A program made the position numbers and the translations under genes. A model generated the notes under the pieces. It saw only the letters and a program-made list of their open reading frames with translations. It did not search any database and was not told where the DNA came from. DNA of 31,545 nt from an uncultured Eubacteriales bacterium (GTDB taxonomy: Bacteria > Bacillota > Clostridia > Oscillospirales > Oscillospiraceae). Of this stretch, positions 24,894 to 31,545 are shown one piece after another (within the stretch, counting starts at the first letter, position 1; each line of letters opens with the position of its first letter). The stretch is taken from contig URXW01000021.1 of the NCBI GenBank assembly GCA_900551995.1, forward strand, positions 1 through 31,545, read 5' to 3'.

Positions 24894-26495
24894 TCACAGT
24901 GCCGCGAATATCCGGCAGCCCTCCCGGCGCAGCCACCCGCGGATCCCCGCGCACAGCACCGCCGTCACCGCCGACCACGCCAGCAGATACCACGCCGCGC
25001 CCCAGCGGACGCCCACAAGGAAGTACAGCCCCGCTATGGCGCAGGCGTACACCCAGCCGCTCAGCATGGCGAGGAGCACCGTCAGCCGCTGCTTGATGAC
25101 CGTGATCTCGTTGGTCCAGACGAGGTTGGGGCGTTTCAGATCCAGCACCAGCCCAAGCTCCGCCATCAGCCACACGAACAGCAGCGGCAGCACGAGCAGC
25201 AGCAGACCGCCCGCTGCCGTGGGGCGGACAGCCAGCGCCACCAGCACCCACGTGACCGCCATGGGGATGCCCGTCACCAGCACCTGCACCAGCACCTTGG
25301 CGCGGAGCACCTGCCACGGCGTCACCGGCAGGGACTGGGCAAGCCACAGGTTCTTCCCCTCCAGCGACACGGAGGACGCGGACATATCGTTCATGGAGCC
25401 GATAAGGCACAGGGCGGCGCACAGCAGCGCGGTGACCGCGCCGGACGCTTCGTCTCCGAACACCTTCTCCAGCAGGGGCAGCACCGTGCCGTACTTCACC
25501 AGCAGCAACACGCCGAGGGCGGGCAGCACCACCGCGCTAAGACCGCAGTTGAGCATATAGTTGGGGCTGGACGTGAAGCGTCCCAGCTCCCGCCGCAGCA
25601 GGGCGGAGGCGGCGGAGGACGATTTGAGCACCTTCTCCTTATACACCGCCTTGACGGTGCCGCCGGAGGCGGTGGCGATGGAGAGAAACGTCCGATCCAG
25701 CACCCGGTACATCAGCAGGCAGAGGAGCAGCGTCACCGCCAGCACCACCGCCATGGCAAGCCAGTCGCCTACCGCCATCCGTCCCATGAGGTACAGGGGG
25801 TACGCGCCGCTGTGGAGAGCCGTGCCCACCTCGTCCAGATGGAGCAGCAGCTCCTGTATCAGCCTGTTGGCGCGGAGGCTCACCGTGTAGTACACCGCGA
25901 AGAACACCAGCGCGGAGAGCACCGTAATGAGGCTCTTGCGCTTGAGTCTGCTGTGGATCTTCGCCACCACCCAGCCCAGCAGGCAGGACAGCAGCAGCGT
26001 CAGCAGCGACACCGCCAGCACCAGCGCGATACCGCCCGCCGCCGTGGCGGCGGACAGCGTGCCCTCGACCCAGTACACGACCACGCAGGGCAGCAGGATC
26101 ACGGCGGAGAACATCAGCCCCATCAGATACACGCCCAGCAGCCGCGACGCCAGAATGGCGCGGACGGGGATGGGCAGCGACAGCAGCAGGTCGTTGTCTT
26201 TCGCCTGATACAGCCCGGAAAACGTGTTGAACACGCTGCCGAACACGCCCATGAACAGCCCCGCAAGGGCAAACAGCGTGAAGTACAGCCAGTCCAGCCC
26301 CGCACGGCACAGGGGCTGGCAAAGCCCCAGCGCGAGGGAGGTGAACATCCCGCCGATGACGCCCACCATCAGCACCACGTACATGACGATGAGGGCGGCG
26401 GTGGCACCCTTGGAGCGGGGCTTGTTCTTTTTCGCATCGTAGAAGTAGCCGCGGAAGATCTCCAGCAGCTGTTTTTTCACCAGCAGCTTGACCAT
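24894..26495 (-). CDS. ABC-2-type exporter permease
   Basis: This 533-aa protein has about 12 hydrophobic segments and the start MVKLLVKKQLLEIFRGYFYD. It resembles the large ABC exporter permeases of Firmicutes that pair with a single separate ATPase. The substrate is unknown. The start codon shares a base with the ATPase stop (TGATG), so the two are coupled. The longer upstream frame inside the ATPase gene is not supported. Confidence 0.85.
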   Translation of the reverse strand: MVKLLVKKQLLEIFRGYFYDAKKNKPRSKGATAALIVMYVVLMVGVIGGMFTSLALGLCQPLCRAGLDWLYFTLFALAGLFMGVFGSVFNTFSGLYQAKDNDLLLSLPIPVRAILASRLLGVYLMGLMFSAVILLPCVVVYWVEGTLSAATAAGGIALVLAVSLLTLLLSCLLGWVVAKIHSRLKRKSLITVLSALVFFAVYYTVSLRANRLIQELLLHLDEVGTALHSGAYPLYLMGRMAVGDWLAMAVVLAVTLLLCLLMYRVLDRTFLSIATASGGTVKAVYKEKVLKSSSAASALLRRELGRFTSSPNYMLNCGLSAVVLPALGVLLLVKYGTVLPLLEKVFGDEASGAVTALLCAALCLIGSMNDMSASSVSLEGKNLWLAQSLPVTPWQVLRAKVLVQVLVTGIPMAVTWVLVALAVRPTAAGGLLLLVLPLLFVWLMAELGLVLDLKRPNLVWTNEITVIKQRLTVLLAMLSGWVYACAIAGLYFLVGVRWGAAWYLLAWSAVTAVLCAGIRGWLRREGCRIFAAL

Positions 26496-27202
26496 CACTC
26501 CGCCTCCAGCTCCAGAAACACGTCCTCCAGGGAGTCGTCGCCCTTGACCTCCTCCATGGTGCCGGAGCGGATGAGCCGCCCGCTCTTGATGATGGCGACC
26601 TTGTCGCACAGCTTCTCCGCCACCTCCAGCACGTGGGTGGAGAAGAAGATGGCTCCGCCGTCGTCACAGACCTGCCGCATCATGGTCTTGAGCAGGTGGG
26701 ACGCCTTGGGGTCAAGCCCCACGAAGGGCTCGTCCATGATAATGAGCTTCGGGTCGTGGAGCCATGCGGCGATGATGGAGAGCTTCTGCTTCATGCCGTG
26801 GGAATAGGCGGCGATGGGCTGCGCCAGATCGCCCGTCAGCTCGAAAAGCTCCGCGTATTCCCGGATACGCGCCTGCCGCGTGGCGGCGTTCACGCCGAAC
26901 ACGTCGGCGATGAAGCTCAGATATTTGATGCCGGTCATGTAGTCGTACAGATCCGGGTTGTCGGGGATGTACGCCAGCTGCCGCTTGCAGCCCAGCGGGT
27001 CGGTTCGGATGGAGCGGCCGCCCACGGTGATCTCGCCGCTGTCGAACTGCAAGATCCCCACCGCCGCCTTCAGCGTGGTGGTCTTTCCCGCGCCGTTGTG
27101 ACCGATGAAGCCGTAGATCTCCCCCGGCGCGATGTGCAGCGTCAGATCGTCCACGGCTTTTTTCTCGCCGTAGGTCTTGGTCAGGTGTTGAATGTCCAGC
27201 AT
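26495..27202 (-). CDS. ABC transporter ATP-binding protein
   Basis: This 235-aa ATPase has Walker A GHNGAGKT (34-41), a Q-loop region YIPDNPDLYDYMTG, the signature variant YSHGMKQKLS, Walker B KLIIMDEP, the D-loop GLDPKA and the H-loop FFSTHV. Its sequence is of the ABC-2 exporter type, with only one ATPase gene for the permease. A GGGAGGAG site precedes the ATG at 27202. The leader contains two hairpins (AACTGCC/GGGCAG and GGGC/GCCC). Confidence 0.95.
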   Translation of the reverse strand: MLDIQHLTKTYGEKKAVDDLTLHIAPGEIYGFIGHNGAGKTTTLKAAVGILQFDSGEITVGGRSIRTDPLGCKRQLAYIPDNPDLYDYMTGIKYLSFIADVFGVNAATRQARIREYAELFELTGDLAQPIAAYSHGMKQKLSIIAAWLHDPKLIIMDEPFVGLDPKASHLLKTMMRQVCDDGGAIFFSTHVLEVAEKLCDKVAIIKSGRLIRSGTMEEVKGDDSLEDVFLELEAE

Positions 27203-27290
27203 GGTCGTCTCCTCCCTGCGCGGGCGTTCCGCCCTGCGCGAAGCTGCCCTTAGGCAGTTTTCCCGTTCTGCATAGATTTATCGTACCCTC

Positions 27291-27319
27291 ATTGTATACG
27301 GAAGCTTTTACCCTGTCAA
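27291..27319 (-). promoter_or_regulatory. Promoter of the ABC transporter operon
   Basis: On the minus strand: a perfect TTGACA (27314-27319), a 17-bp spacer and TACAAT (27291-27296). Confidence 0.82.
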
Positions 27320-27354
27320 CGTGCAGAATCGTAAGATTTCATTAAGATGAACGT

Positions 27355-27407
27355 AATAATGCCGCTATTTTCGAGCCGCGAAGCGGCGCGAAAATAACGG
27401 CATTATT
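27355..27407. repeat. Long palindrome, second member of the dispersed repeat family
   Basis: Two 25-nt arms (27355-27379 and 27383-27407) pair with two mismatches around loop GAA. It follows the rhomboid-like gene on the minus strand and may act as its transcription end, although a proper U-tract is missing. The 5' part from GTAATAATGCCG onward matches 11302-11341 at all but three positions. Confidence 0.75.
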
Positions 27408-27410
27408 GCT

Positions 27411-28295
27411 TTACTCCTCGGTGAAGTGTACGTGGTTGAAGATGTGATCCTGACAGAAGCAGTGGTAGCCGGCGCATTTGCTGCAATAGCGGAACTGCAT
27501 ATCGGGGTAGTCCGTGTCGGTCTTGCCGCACACGGCGCATTTGTGGTGATAGCCCTGCTGCTCCTGCTGCTGCGCCTGACGCTGTGATTGCTGCTGCGCC
27601 TGCCGGAACTGCACCGTCCGGTAGGAGGTGCGCTGCCGGGTGCGCGCCTTGAGATAGTGCACCTCCGGCCAGATGAACACGGCGAAGTTCAGCAGAGCCA
27701 CCACCGGCAGCACCGCGCCCGCCCAGTTATGGGCACCGATGGCGCGGAAGATCTGGAAGGCGAAGAGCGCGCCGTCCAGATACGCCAGCCACTTCATCCG
27801 GACGGGGATGATGAAGAACAGCAGCACCTGCGCGTTGGGGAACAGGAAGGCGAAGGCGAAGAACATGGACAGGTTCACGTAGGTGGTGCCCGCCACCGTC
27901 AGATAGTAGTTGCCGGAGATAAGGCTGGCGGCGACGGTGCCCAGCACCGTCAGCAGCATACCGCTGAAGTAGTAGAGATTGAACTTGGCGGTGCCCCACT
28001 GCTGCTCCAGCGTGGAGCCGATCCAGTAGTAGAAATACAGCCCGATCAGCAGCGCGAAGGGGCTGGCGTATCCGGGCACGAACACGAACGTCACCAGACG
28101 CCACACCTCGCCGTGGAGCAGGGCGTTCAGGTTAAAGGTCAGAAAACTCAGCGCGTTCACGTCGTTGGACTGGGTCAGCAGCATCAGCACATACACCGCC
28201 ACGTTGCCGCACACGATGACGCGCATCAGATTGGGAATACCGAACCGGGGATGCATGGCGCAGAACCGCTGCACCCCGTCATAGAGCTTTTTCAA
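27411..28295 (-). CDS. Rhomboid-like membrane protein with C-terminal zinc ribbon
   Basis: This protein of about 294 aa has about six membrane segments between residues 24 and 212, a glutamine-rich linker (about 229-247) and a zinc ribbon (C253xxC256, C271xxC274, with C279 and C281). The core reads like a rhomboid: GEVWRLVTFVFVP, TLEQQWGTAKFNLYYF and FLFPNAQVLLFFIIPVRMKWL. The rhomboid GxSG motif is replaced by G137-T-T-Y140, so the serine nucleophile is missing; a histidine (H189) remains. Protease activity is therefore unlikely. The start is TTG at 28295, preceded by AGGAGG at ideal spacing. An upstream in-frame start at 28358 has no RBS. Confidence 0.82.
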   Translation of the reverse strand: MKKLYDGVQRFCAMHPRFGIPNLMRVIVCGNVAVYVLMLLTQSNDVNALSFLTFNLNALLHGEVWRLVTFVFVPGYASPFALLIGLYFYYWIGSTLEQQWGTAKFNLYYFSGMLLTVLGTVAASLISGNYYLTVAGTTYVNLSMFFAFAFLFPNAQVLLFFIIPVRMKWLAYLDGALFAFQIFRAIGAHNWAGAVLPVVALLNFAVFIWPEVHYLKARTRQRTSYRTVQFRQAQQQSQRQAQQQEQQGYHHKCAVCGKTDTDYPDMQFRYCSKCAGYHCFCQDHIFNHVHFTEE

Positions 28296-28426
28296 GGGGA
28301 ATATCCTCCTGTTTTTACAAATTGCATCCAGTATAGCGTATATAGGGGAAAAAGTCATGTCAAAACTTTGAACAATCCGAAAGTTTCACCACAGTTGAAT
28401 TATTTCCAGAATCACCAAAAACACTA

Positions 28427-28454
28427 TTGACAACGGCGGAAAGTATGCTACAAT
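28427..28454 (+). promoter_or_regulatory. Promoter of the SAM riboswitch-metK transcript
   Basis: A perfect TTGACA (28427-28432), a 16-bp spacer and TACAAT (28449-28454). Confidence 0.85.
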
Positions 28455-28473
28455 ATACTGTACAAGTGAATAC

Positions 28474-28569
28474 CTTATCAAGAGTGGCGGAGGGACCGGC
28501 CCGATGAAGCCACGGCAACCTGTTATTTCAAGGTGCCAAATCCGGCGAACGAATCGAAAGATGAGGAAA
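28474..28569 (+). promoter_or_regulatory. SAM-I riboswitch (S-box) upstream of metK
   Basis: The conserved S-box blocks occur in order: CTTATCAAGAGTGGCGGAGG, GACCGGCCCGATGAAGCC, CGGCAACC, AAGGTGCCAAATCC and GAAAGATGAGG. A terminator hairpin follows. SAM binding is expected to favour termination, giving feedback control of SAM synthetase. Confidence 0.97.
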
Positions 28570-28583
28570 GGCAAGAAAGCTTC

Positions 28584-28617
28584 AGCACTCTGTCGATTCG
28601 GCAGGGTGCTTTTTATT
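28584..28617 (+). terminator. SAM riboswitch-controlled terminator
   Basis: A 9-bp stem (AGCACTCTG with CAGGGTGCT, one G-U pair) around a 9-nt loop, then TTTTATT. It lies about 30 nt before metK. Confidence 0.85.
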
Positions 28618-28647
28618 GCGTTTTCCCAAAAGAAAGGAGAAATCATC

Positions 28648-29832
28648 ATGGCAAGACATCTGTTTACCTCTGAATCCGTTACCGAGGGGCATCCCGACAA
28701 GGTCTGCGACCAGATCAGCGACGCGGTGCTGGACGCTATTTTCGAGAAGGATCCCAACGGACGCGTGGCGTGCGAGACCTGCGCCTCCACCGGCCTCATC
28801 CACATTATGGGTGAGATCACCACCAGCTGCTACGTGGACATCCCCAAGATCGCCCGTCAGGTGGTGCTGGACATCGGCTACAACTCCTCCGACTGCGGCT
28901 TCGACGGCAACACCTGCGCCGTCATCACCAACATCGACGAGCAGTCCAGCGACATCGCGCTGGGCGTGGACAAGAGCTACGAGGCGAAGGCGAAGGGCGA
29001 CAGCGAGCTGGACAACGGTGCCGGCGACCAGGGCATGATGTTCGGCTACGCCTGCAGCGAGACGCCGGAGCTGATGCCCCTGGCGATCTCCATCGCCCAC
29101 AGAATGGCGAAGCGTCTCACCGACGTGCGTAAGCAGGGCTTGGTGGACTACCTCCGCCCCGACGGCAAGACCCAGATCACCGTGGAGTACGACGACAACG
29201 GCAAGCCCCTCCGGGTGGACACCGTGGTGCTCTCCACCCAGCACAGCCCCGACGTCACGCTGGAGCAGATCCGCAAGGACATGATCGAGCTGGTCATCAA
29301 GCCCACCGTCCCCGGTCACCTGCTGGACAGCGAGACGAAGATCTACGTGAACCCCACCGGACGCTTCGTCAGCGGCGGCCCCGCCGCCGATACCGGTCTC
29401 ACCGGCCGCAAGATCATCGTGGATACCTACGGCGGCAGCGCGCCCCACGGCGGCGGTGCCTTCTCCGGTAAGGATCCCACCAAGGTGGATCGCTCCGCCG
29501 CCTACGCCGCCCGCTGGGTGGCGAAGAACGTGGTGGCAGCCGGTCTGGCGGAGAAGTGTCAGGTGCAGCTGGCCTACGCCATCGGCGTGGCGCGCCCCGT
29601 CAGCGTGCTGGTGGAGACCTTCGGCACCGGCGTCGTCGCCGACGACCAGCTGGAGGCGGCTGTGGAGAAGGTCTTTGACCTGCGCCCCACCGCCATCATC
29701 CGCGACCTGGACCTGCGGAAGCCCATCTACCGCCAGCTGGCGGCTTACGGCCATCTGGGCCGGGAGGATCTGGGCGTGACGTGGGAAAAGACCGACCGCG
29801 TGGACGCACTCAAGGCGGCCTTGGGCAAGTAA
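28648..29832 (+). CDS. metK: S-adenosylmethionine synthetase
   Basis: This 394-aa cytosolic enzyme makes SAM from methionine and ATP. Motifs: FTSESVTEGHPDK (H15, D17), the flexible/active-site region GAGDQGMMFGYA and the phosphate-binding GGGAFSGKDPTKVDRSAAY. Length is normal. ATG at 28648 has AAAGGAG upstream. The in-frame extension to 28504 would run through the riboswitch and is rejected. Controlled by the S-box and followed by a terminator. Confidence 0.98.
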   Translation: MARHLFTSESVTEGHPDKVCDQISDAVLDAIFEKDPNGRVACETCASTGLIHIMGEITTSCYVDIPKIARQVVLDIGYNSSDCGFDGNTCAVITNIDEQSSDIALGVDKSYEAKAKGDSELDNGAGDQGMMFGYACSETPELMPLAISIAHRMAKRLTDVRKQGLVDYLRPDGKTQITVEYDDNGKPLRVDTVVLSTQHSPDVTLEQIRKDMIELVIKPTVPGHLLDSETKIYVNPTGRFVSGGPAADTGLTGRKIIVDTYGGSAPHGGGAFSGKDPTKVDRSAAYAARWVAKNVVAAGLAEKCQVQLAYAIGVARPVSVLVETFGTGVVADDQLEAAVEKVFDLRPTAIIRDLDLRKPIYRQLAAYGHLGREDLGVTWEKTDRVDALKAALGK

Positions 29833-29849
29833 GACCCCGCAAATGTGAA

Positions 29850-29879
29850 AAAAGAGGACGGCGTTCGCCGTCCTCTTTT
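29850..29879. terminator. Bidirectional terminator between metK and the TrmH-family gene
   Basis: A perfect 13-bp stem (29850-29862 with 29867-29879) around loop GTTC, with T/A runs on both sides. Confidence 0.92.
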
Positions 29880-29885
29880 CCATGC

Positions 29886-30704
29886 TCATTGGCATTGAAG
29901 CCCCAGCTGATAGAACGCCACCGCCGCAGCCGCCGCCACGTTCAGGCTGTCCACCCCGTGGGTCATGGGGATCATCACCGTATGGTCGCACCGGGCGATG
30001 GTGTGGTCGGCAAGCCCGTCCCCCTCGGTGCCCAGCACCACCGCCAGCTTCTCCGCCTCCAAAAGATGCCGGTCGTCCAGCCGCAGGGAGTCCTCCCGCA
30101 ACGCCATCGCCACGGTGGTGAAGCCCAGCCGGTGGAGCTCCGCCGTCCAGTCGCCCTCCGGCAGATACGTCCACGGCACGAGGAACACGTTCCCCATGCT
30201 CACCCGCGACGCCCTGCGGTACAGGGGGTCGCTGCCCTGCTCCGTCAGCAGCACCGCGTCCATGCCCAGTGCCGCCGCGCACCGGAAGATCGCCCCCACG
30301 TTGGTGGGGTTCATCACGTTTTCCAGCACGGCGATACGCCGCGCCCCGGCGCATACCTCCGCCAGAGAGGGCAGGGGAGGCCGGCGCATGGCGCACAGCA
30401 TCCCCCGCGTCAGGTGGAAGCCCGTCAGTTGGGTCAGCACGTCCAGCGGTGCCGTGTATACCGGAATATCCGCCGGGCACCGCGCCAGCACCTCCGCGCC
30501 CCGTCCGGTGACGTGCTGCGCCTCCATCAAAAACGACACCGGCACACACCCGGCGTCCAACGCCCGTCCGATGACCAGTGGGCTTTCCGCGATAAACAGC
30601 GCATTGTCCGGGTCAGCCCGGTTCACCAGCTGGTTCTCCGTGGCGCGGGCGTAAACGTCCAACGCCGGGTCGGAAAAGTCGTGTATCTCAATGACCTGTG
30701 CCAT
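29886..30704 (-). CDS. TrmH-family (SpoU) RNA 2'-O-methyltransferase
   Basis: This 272-aa SPOUT methyltransferase has motif 1 ENVMNPTNVGAIFRCAAA, motif 2 LAVVLGTEGDGL and motif 3 VMIPMTHGVDSLNVAAAAAV, which together form the trefoil-knot SAM site. An N-terminal substrate-binding region is present (MAQVIEIHDFSDPALDVYAR). The RNA target cannot be told. I prefer ATG at 30704, with GGAGG five bases upstream. An ATG at 30722 with GAGGG upstream is a reasonable alternative that adds six residues. Confidence 0.92.
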   Translation of the reverse strand: MAQVIEIHDFSDPALDVYARATENQLVNRADPDNALFIAESPLVIGRALDAGCVPVSFLMEAQHVTGRGAEVLARCPADIPVYTAPLDVLTQLTGFHLTRGMLCAMRRPPLPSLAEVCAGARRIAVLENVMNPTNVGAIFRCAAALGMDAVLLTEQGSDPLYRRASRVSMGNVFLVPWTYLPEGDWTAELHRLGFTTVAMALREDSLRLDDRHLLEAEKLAVVLGTEGDGLADHTIARCDHTVMIPMTHGVDSLNVAAAAAVAFYQLGLQCQ

Positions 30705-30745
30705 AACCGCCTCCACTTCCATCGTTTTTCCCTCTGCTGTGTCGT

Positions 30746-30774
30746 ATTATAGCAGTATCCCCCCTAAAACACAA
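30746..30774 (-). promoter_or_regulatory. Promoter of the TrmH-family gene
   Basis: On the minus strand: TTGTGT (30769-30774), a 17-bp spacer and a perfect TATAAT (30746-30751). The -35 box lies in the stem of the preceding terminator. Confidence 0.75.
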
Positions 30775-30804
30775 GAGACGGACAGAGTCCGTCTCTTGTG
30801 TTTT
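30766..30804 (-). terminator. Terminator after the CstA-family gene
   Basis: A perfect 17-bp stem (30766-30782 with 30788-30804) around loop CAGAG. On the minus strand the 3' arm ends in four Ts. Confidence 0.85.
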
Positions 30805-30832
30805 GTGTATTGCCGTTTGAGGGGGAAAGAAC

Positions 30833-31545
30833 TTACTTAGCCAGCAGTCTGGCAGCGCGCTTCTTGCCGTACACGCAGCAGCCCACCACGTAGGCGATGG
30901 CGCACACCACACCGATGATGTAGGCGGGCGTCCAGGGGATGTTGAAGCCGATGTGGGCGTTGGCGATGTAGGTCACGCAGATGAAGGTGTAGAAGCAGCC
31001 GGGGATCATGGGGACCCAAGCCCACTTACCCTTGCCGTTCTCGAACATCCACGCGGTGATGCACAGGAAGGCGAACAGGGACAGCGTCTGGTTGGCCCAT
31101 GCGAAGTAACGCCACAGGATCATGAAGCCATCGTTGTTGACCTTGGCGAACACCAGGATGGCGATGACCAGCGCGAAGATGGGCACAGCCAGCTTGATGC
31201 GCTTGCCGTTGGTGGACTGGTCGATGTGCAGCGTCTCAGACAGGCTCAGACGCAGGGCGCGCAGTGCCGTATCACCGGAGGTGATGGGCAGCACGATAAC
31301 GCCGATCAGGGCGATGACGCCGCCCACATGACCCAGCAGGTACTTGCACACCACGCCCACGGTGCCGGTAGCCAGTCCGGCATTGGGCTCCTGCAAAGCC
31401 AGGTTGTACACGCCCATGGCACCGGCAGCCCAGACCATGGCGATGAAGCCCTCCAGCACCATCATGTTGTAGAAGGTGTTGCGACCCTGACGCTCGCTCT
31501 TCATGGTGCGGGAGATGATAGCGGTCTGGGTGGAGTGGAAGCCGG
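30833..31545 (-). CDS. CstA-family carbon starvation/peptide transporter, C-terminal part
   Basis: The reading frame stays open to the window end, so the N-terminal part is missing; about 236 codons are visible. Full CstA proteins are much longer, with many membrane helices. The visible part starts GFHSTQTAIISRTMKSERQG, which matches the CstA signature GFHATQSPMMARTMKSE. It then has four to five hydrophobic segments and the PITSGDTALRALRL stretch conserved in the family. CstA transporters carry peptides or, in related cases, pyruvate. A short basic tail (YGKKRAARLLAK) ends the protein. Confidence 0.92.
   Translation of the reverse strand, partial: GFHSTQTAIISRTMKSERQGRNTFYNMMVLEGFIAMVWAAGAMGVYNLALQEPNAGLATGTVGVVCKYLLGHVGGVIALIGVIVLPITSGDTALRALRLSLSETLHIDQSTNGKRIKLAVPIFALVIAILVFAKVNNDGFMILWRYFAWANQTLSLFAFLCITAWMFENGKGKWAWVPMIPGCFYTFICVTYIANAHIGFNIPWTPAYIIGVVCAIAYVVGCCVYGKKRAARLLAK

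Noticed and set aside
27355..27407. Calling the long palindrome a simple intrinsic terminator
   Set aside because: No U-tract follows it on the minus strand, and its sequence recurs at 11.3 kb, so a dispersed repeat is the better description.
28582..30549. Very long minus-strand open frame opposite metK and through the TrmH gene
   Set aside because: It is a high-GC antisense shadow with low-complexity arginine/glycine/histidine composition, crossing a riboswitch, metK and a terminator. It has no RBS or recognisable domain.

Overview
The window looks like chromosomal core DNA from a GC-rich Firmicute of the class Clostridia, most likely an Oscillospiraceae/Oscillospirales gut-type anaerobe. 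I infer this from the gene families (YgiQ radical SAM protein, GerMN lipoprotein, ECF vitamin transporters), the Firmicute-type SAM-I and FMN riboswitches, strong Shine-Dalgarno sequences, intrinsic terminators with U-tracts and sigma-A promoters with 16-17 bp spacers. No phage, integrase, transposase, CRISPR array or defence operon is visible. Nearly all of the window is ordinary housekeeping sequence, with a few odd proteins and repeats.

Layout. 1-0.5 kb: the 5' part of a minus-strand tRNA-Ser(GGA) with its promoter, then a 58-aa YtxH-like membrane peptide with a strong hairpin behind it. 0.8-4.7 kb (+): a degenerate OMP-decarboxylase-like protein, a histidine phosphatase fused to a GNAT domain, and a YgiQ radical SAM protein. 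5.0-11.2 kb (+): a complete F-type ATP synthase operon in the order a-c-b-[delta/alpha]-gamma-beta-epsilon. The delta subunit survives only as its C-terminal domain fused in frame to alpha, and subunit c carries a signal peptide. 11.2-11.5 kb: a palindrome-rich repeat between two mutually inverted terminators. 11.5-13.5 kb (-): phosphoesterase, endonuclease IV and a Pr6Pr-like membrane protein. 13.6-16.0 kb (+): a Smr domain protein, an omega-amidase-like nitrilase and an aminotransferase. 16.1-16.9 kb (-): an FMN-riboswitch-controlled riboflavin ECF S component. 17.0-17.5 kb (+): a SLOG/DUF1273 protein. 17.6-19.6 kb (-): a D,D-carboxypeptidase and an RluA pseudouridine synthase. 19.7-23.3 kb (+): a short ComEA-like HhH protein, an OmpR-type response regulator, a histidine kinase and a GerMN lipoprotein, translationally coupled. 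23.4-24.8 kb (+): a pantothenate-type ECF S component and CoaX. 24.9-28.3 kb (-): an ABC-2 transporter and a rhomboid-like pseudoprotease with a zinc ribbon. 28.4-29.8 kb (+): a SAM-I riboswitch and metK. 29.9-31.5 kb (-): a TrmH-family methyltransferase and the C-terminal part of a CstA-family transporter that runs off the window end.

Functional themes: energy coupling (ATP synthase), cofactor supply (riboflavin uptake, pantothenate uptake plus phosphorylation, SAM synthesis), cell-envelope sensing (two-component system plus lipoprotein, carboxypeptidase) and RNA/DNA maintenance. Convergent operons mostly share bidirectional terminators, and several divergent genes have closely packed promoters. 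The strongest unusual observation is the delta-C/alpha fusion in the ATP synthase. After it come the catalytically dead OMP-decarboxylase paralogue, the phosphatase-acetyltransferase fusion, and a palindromic repeat family seen at 11.3 and 27.4 kb. I did not find a clear new multi-gene system.
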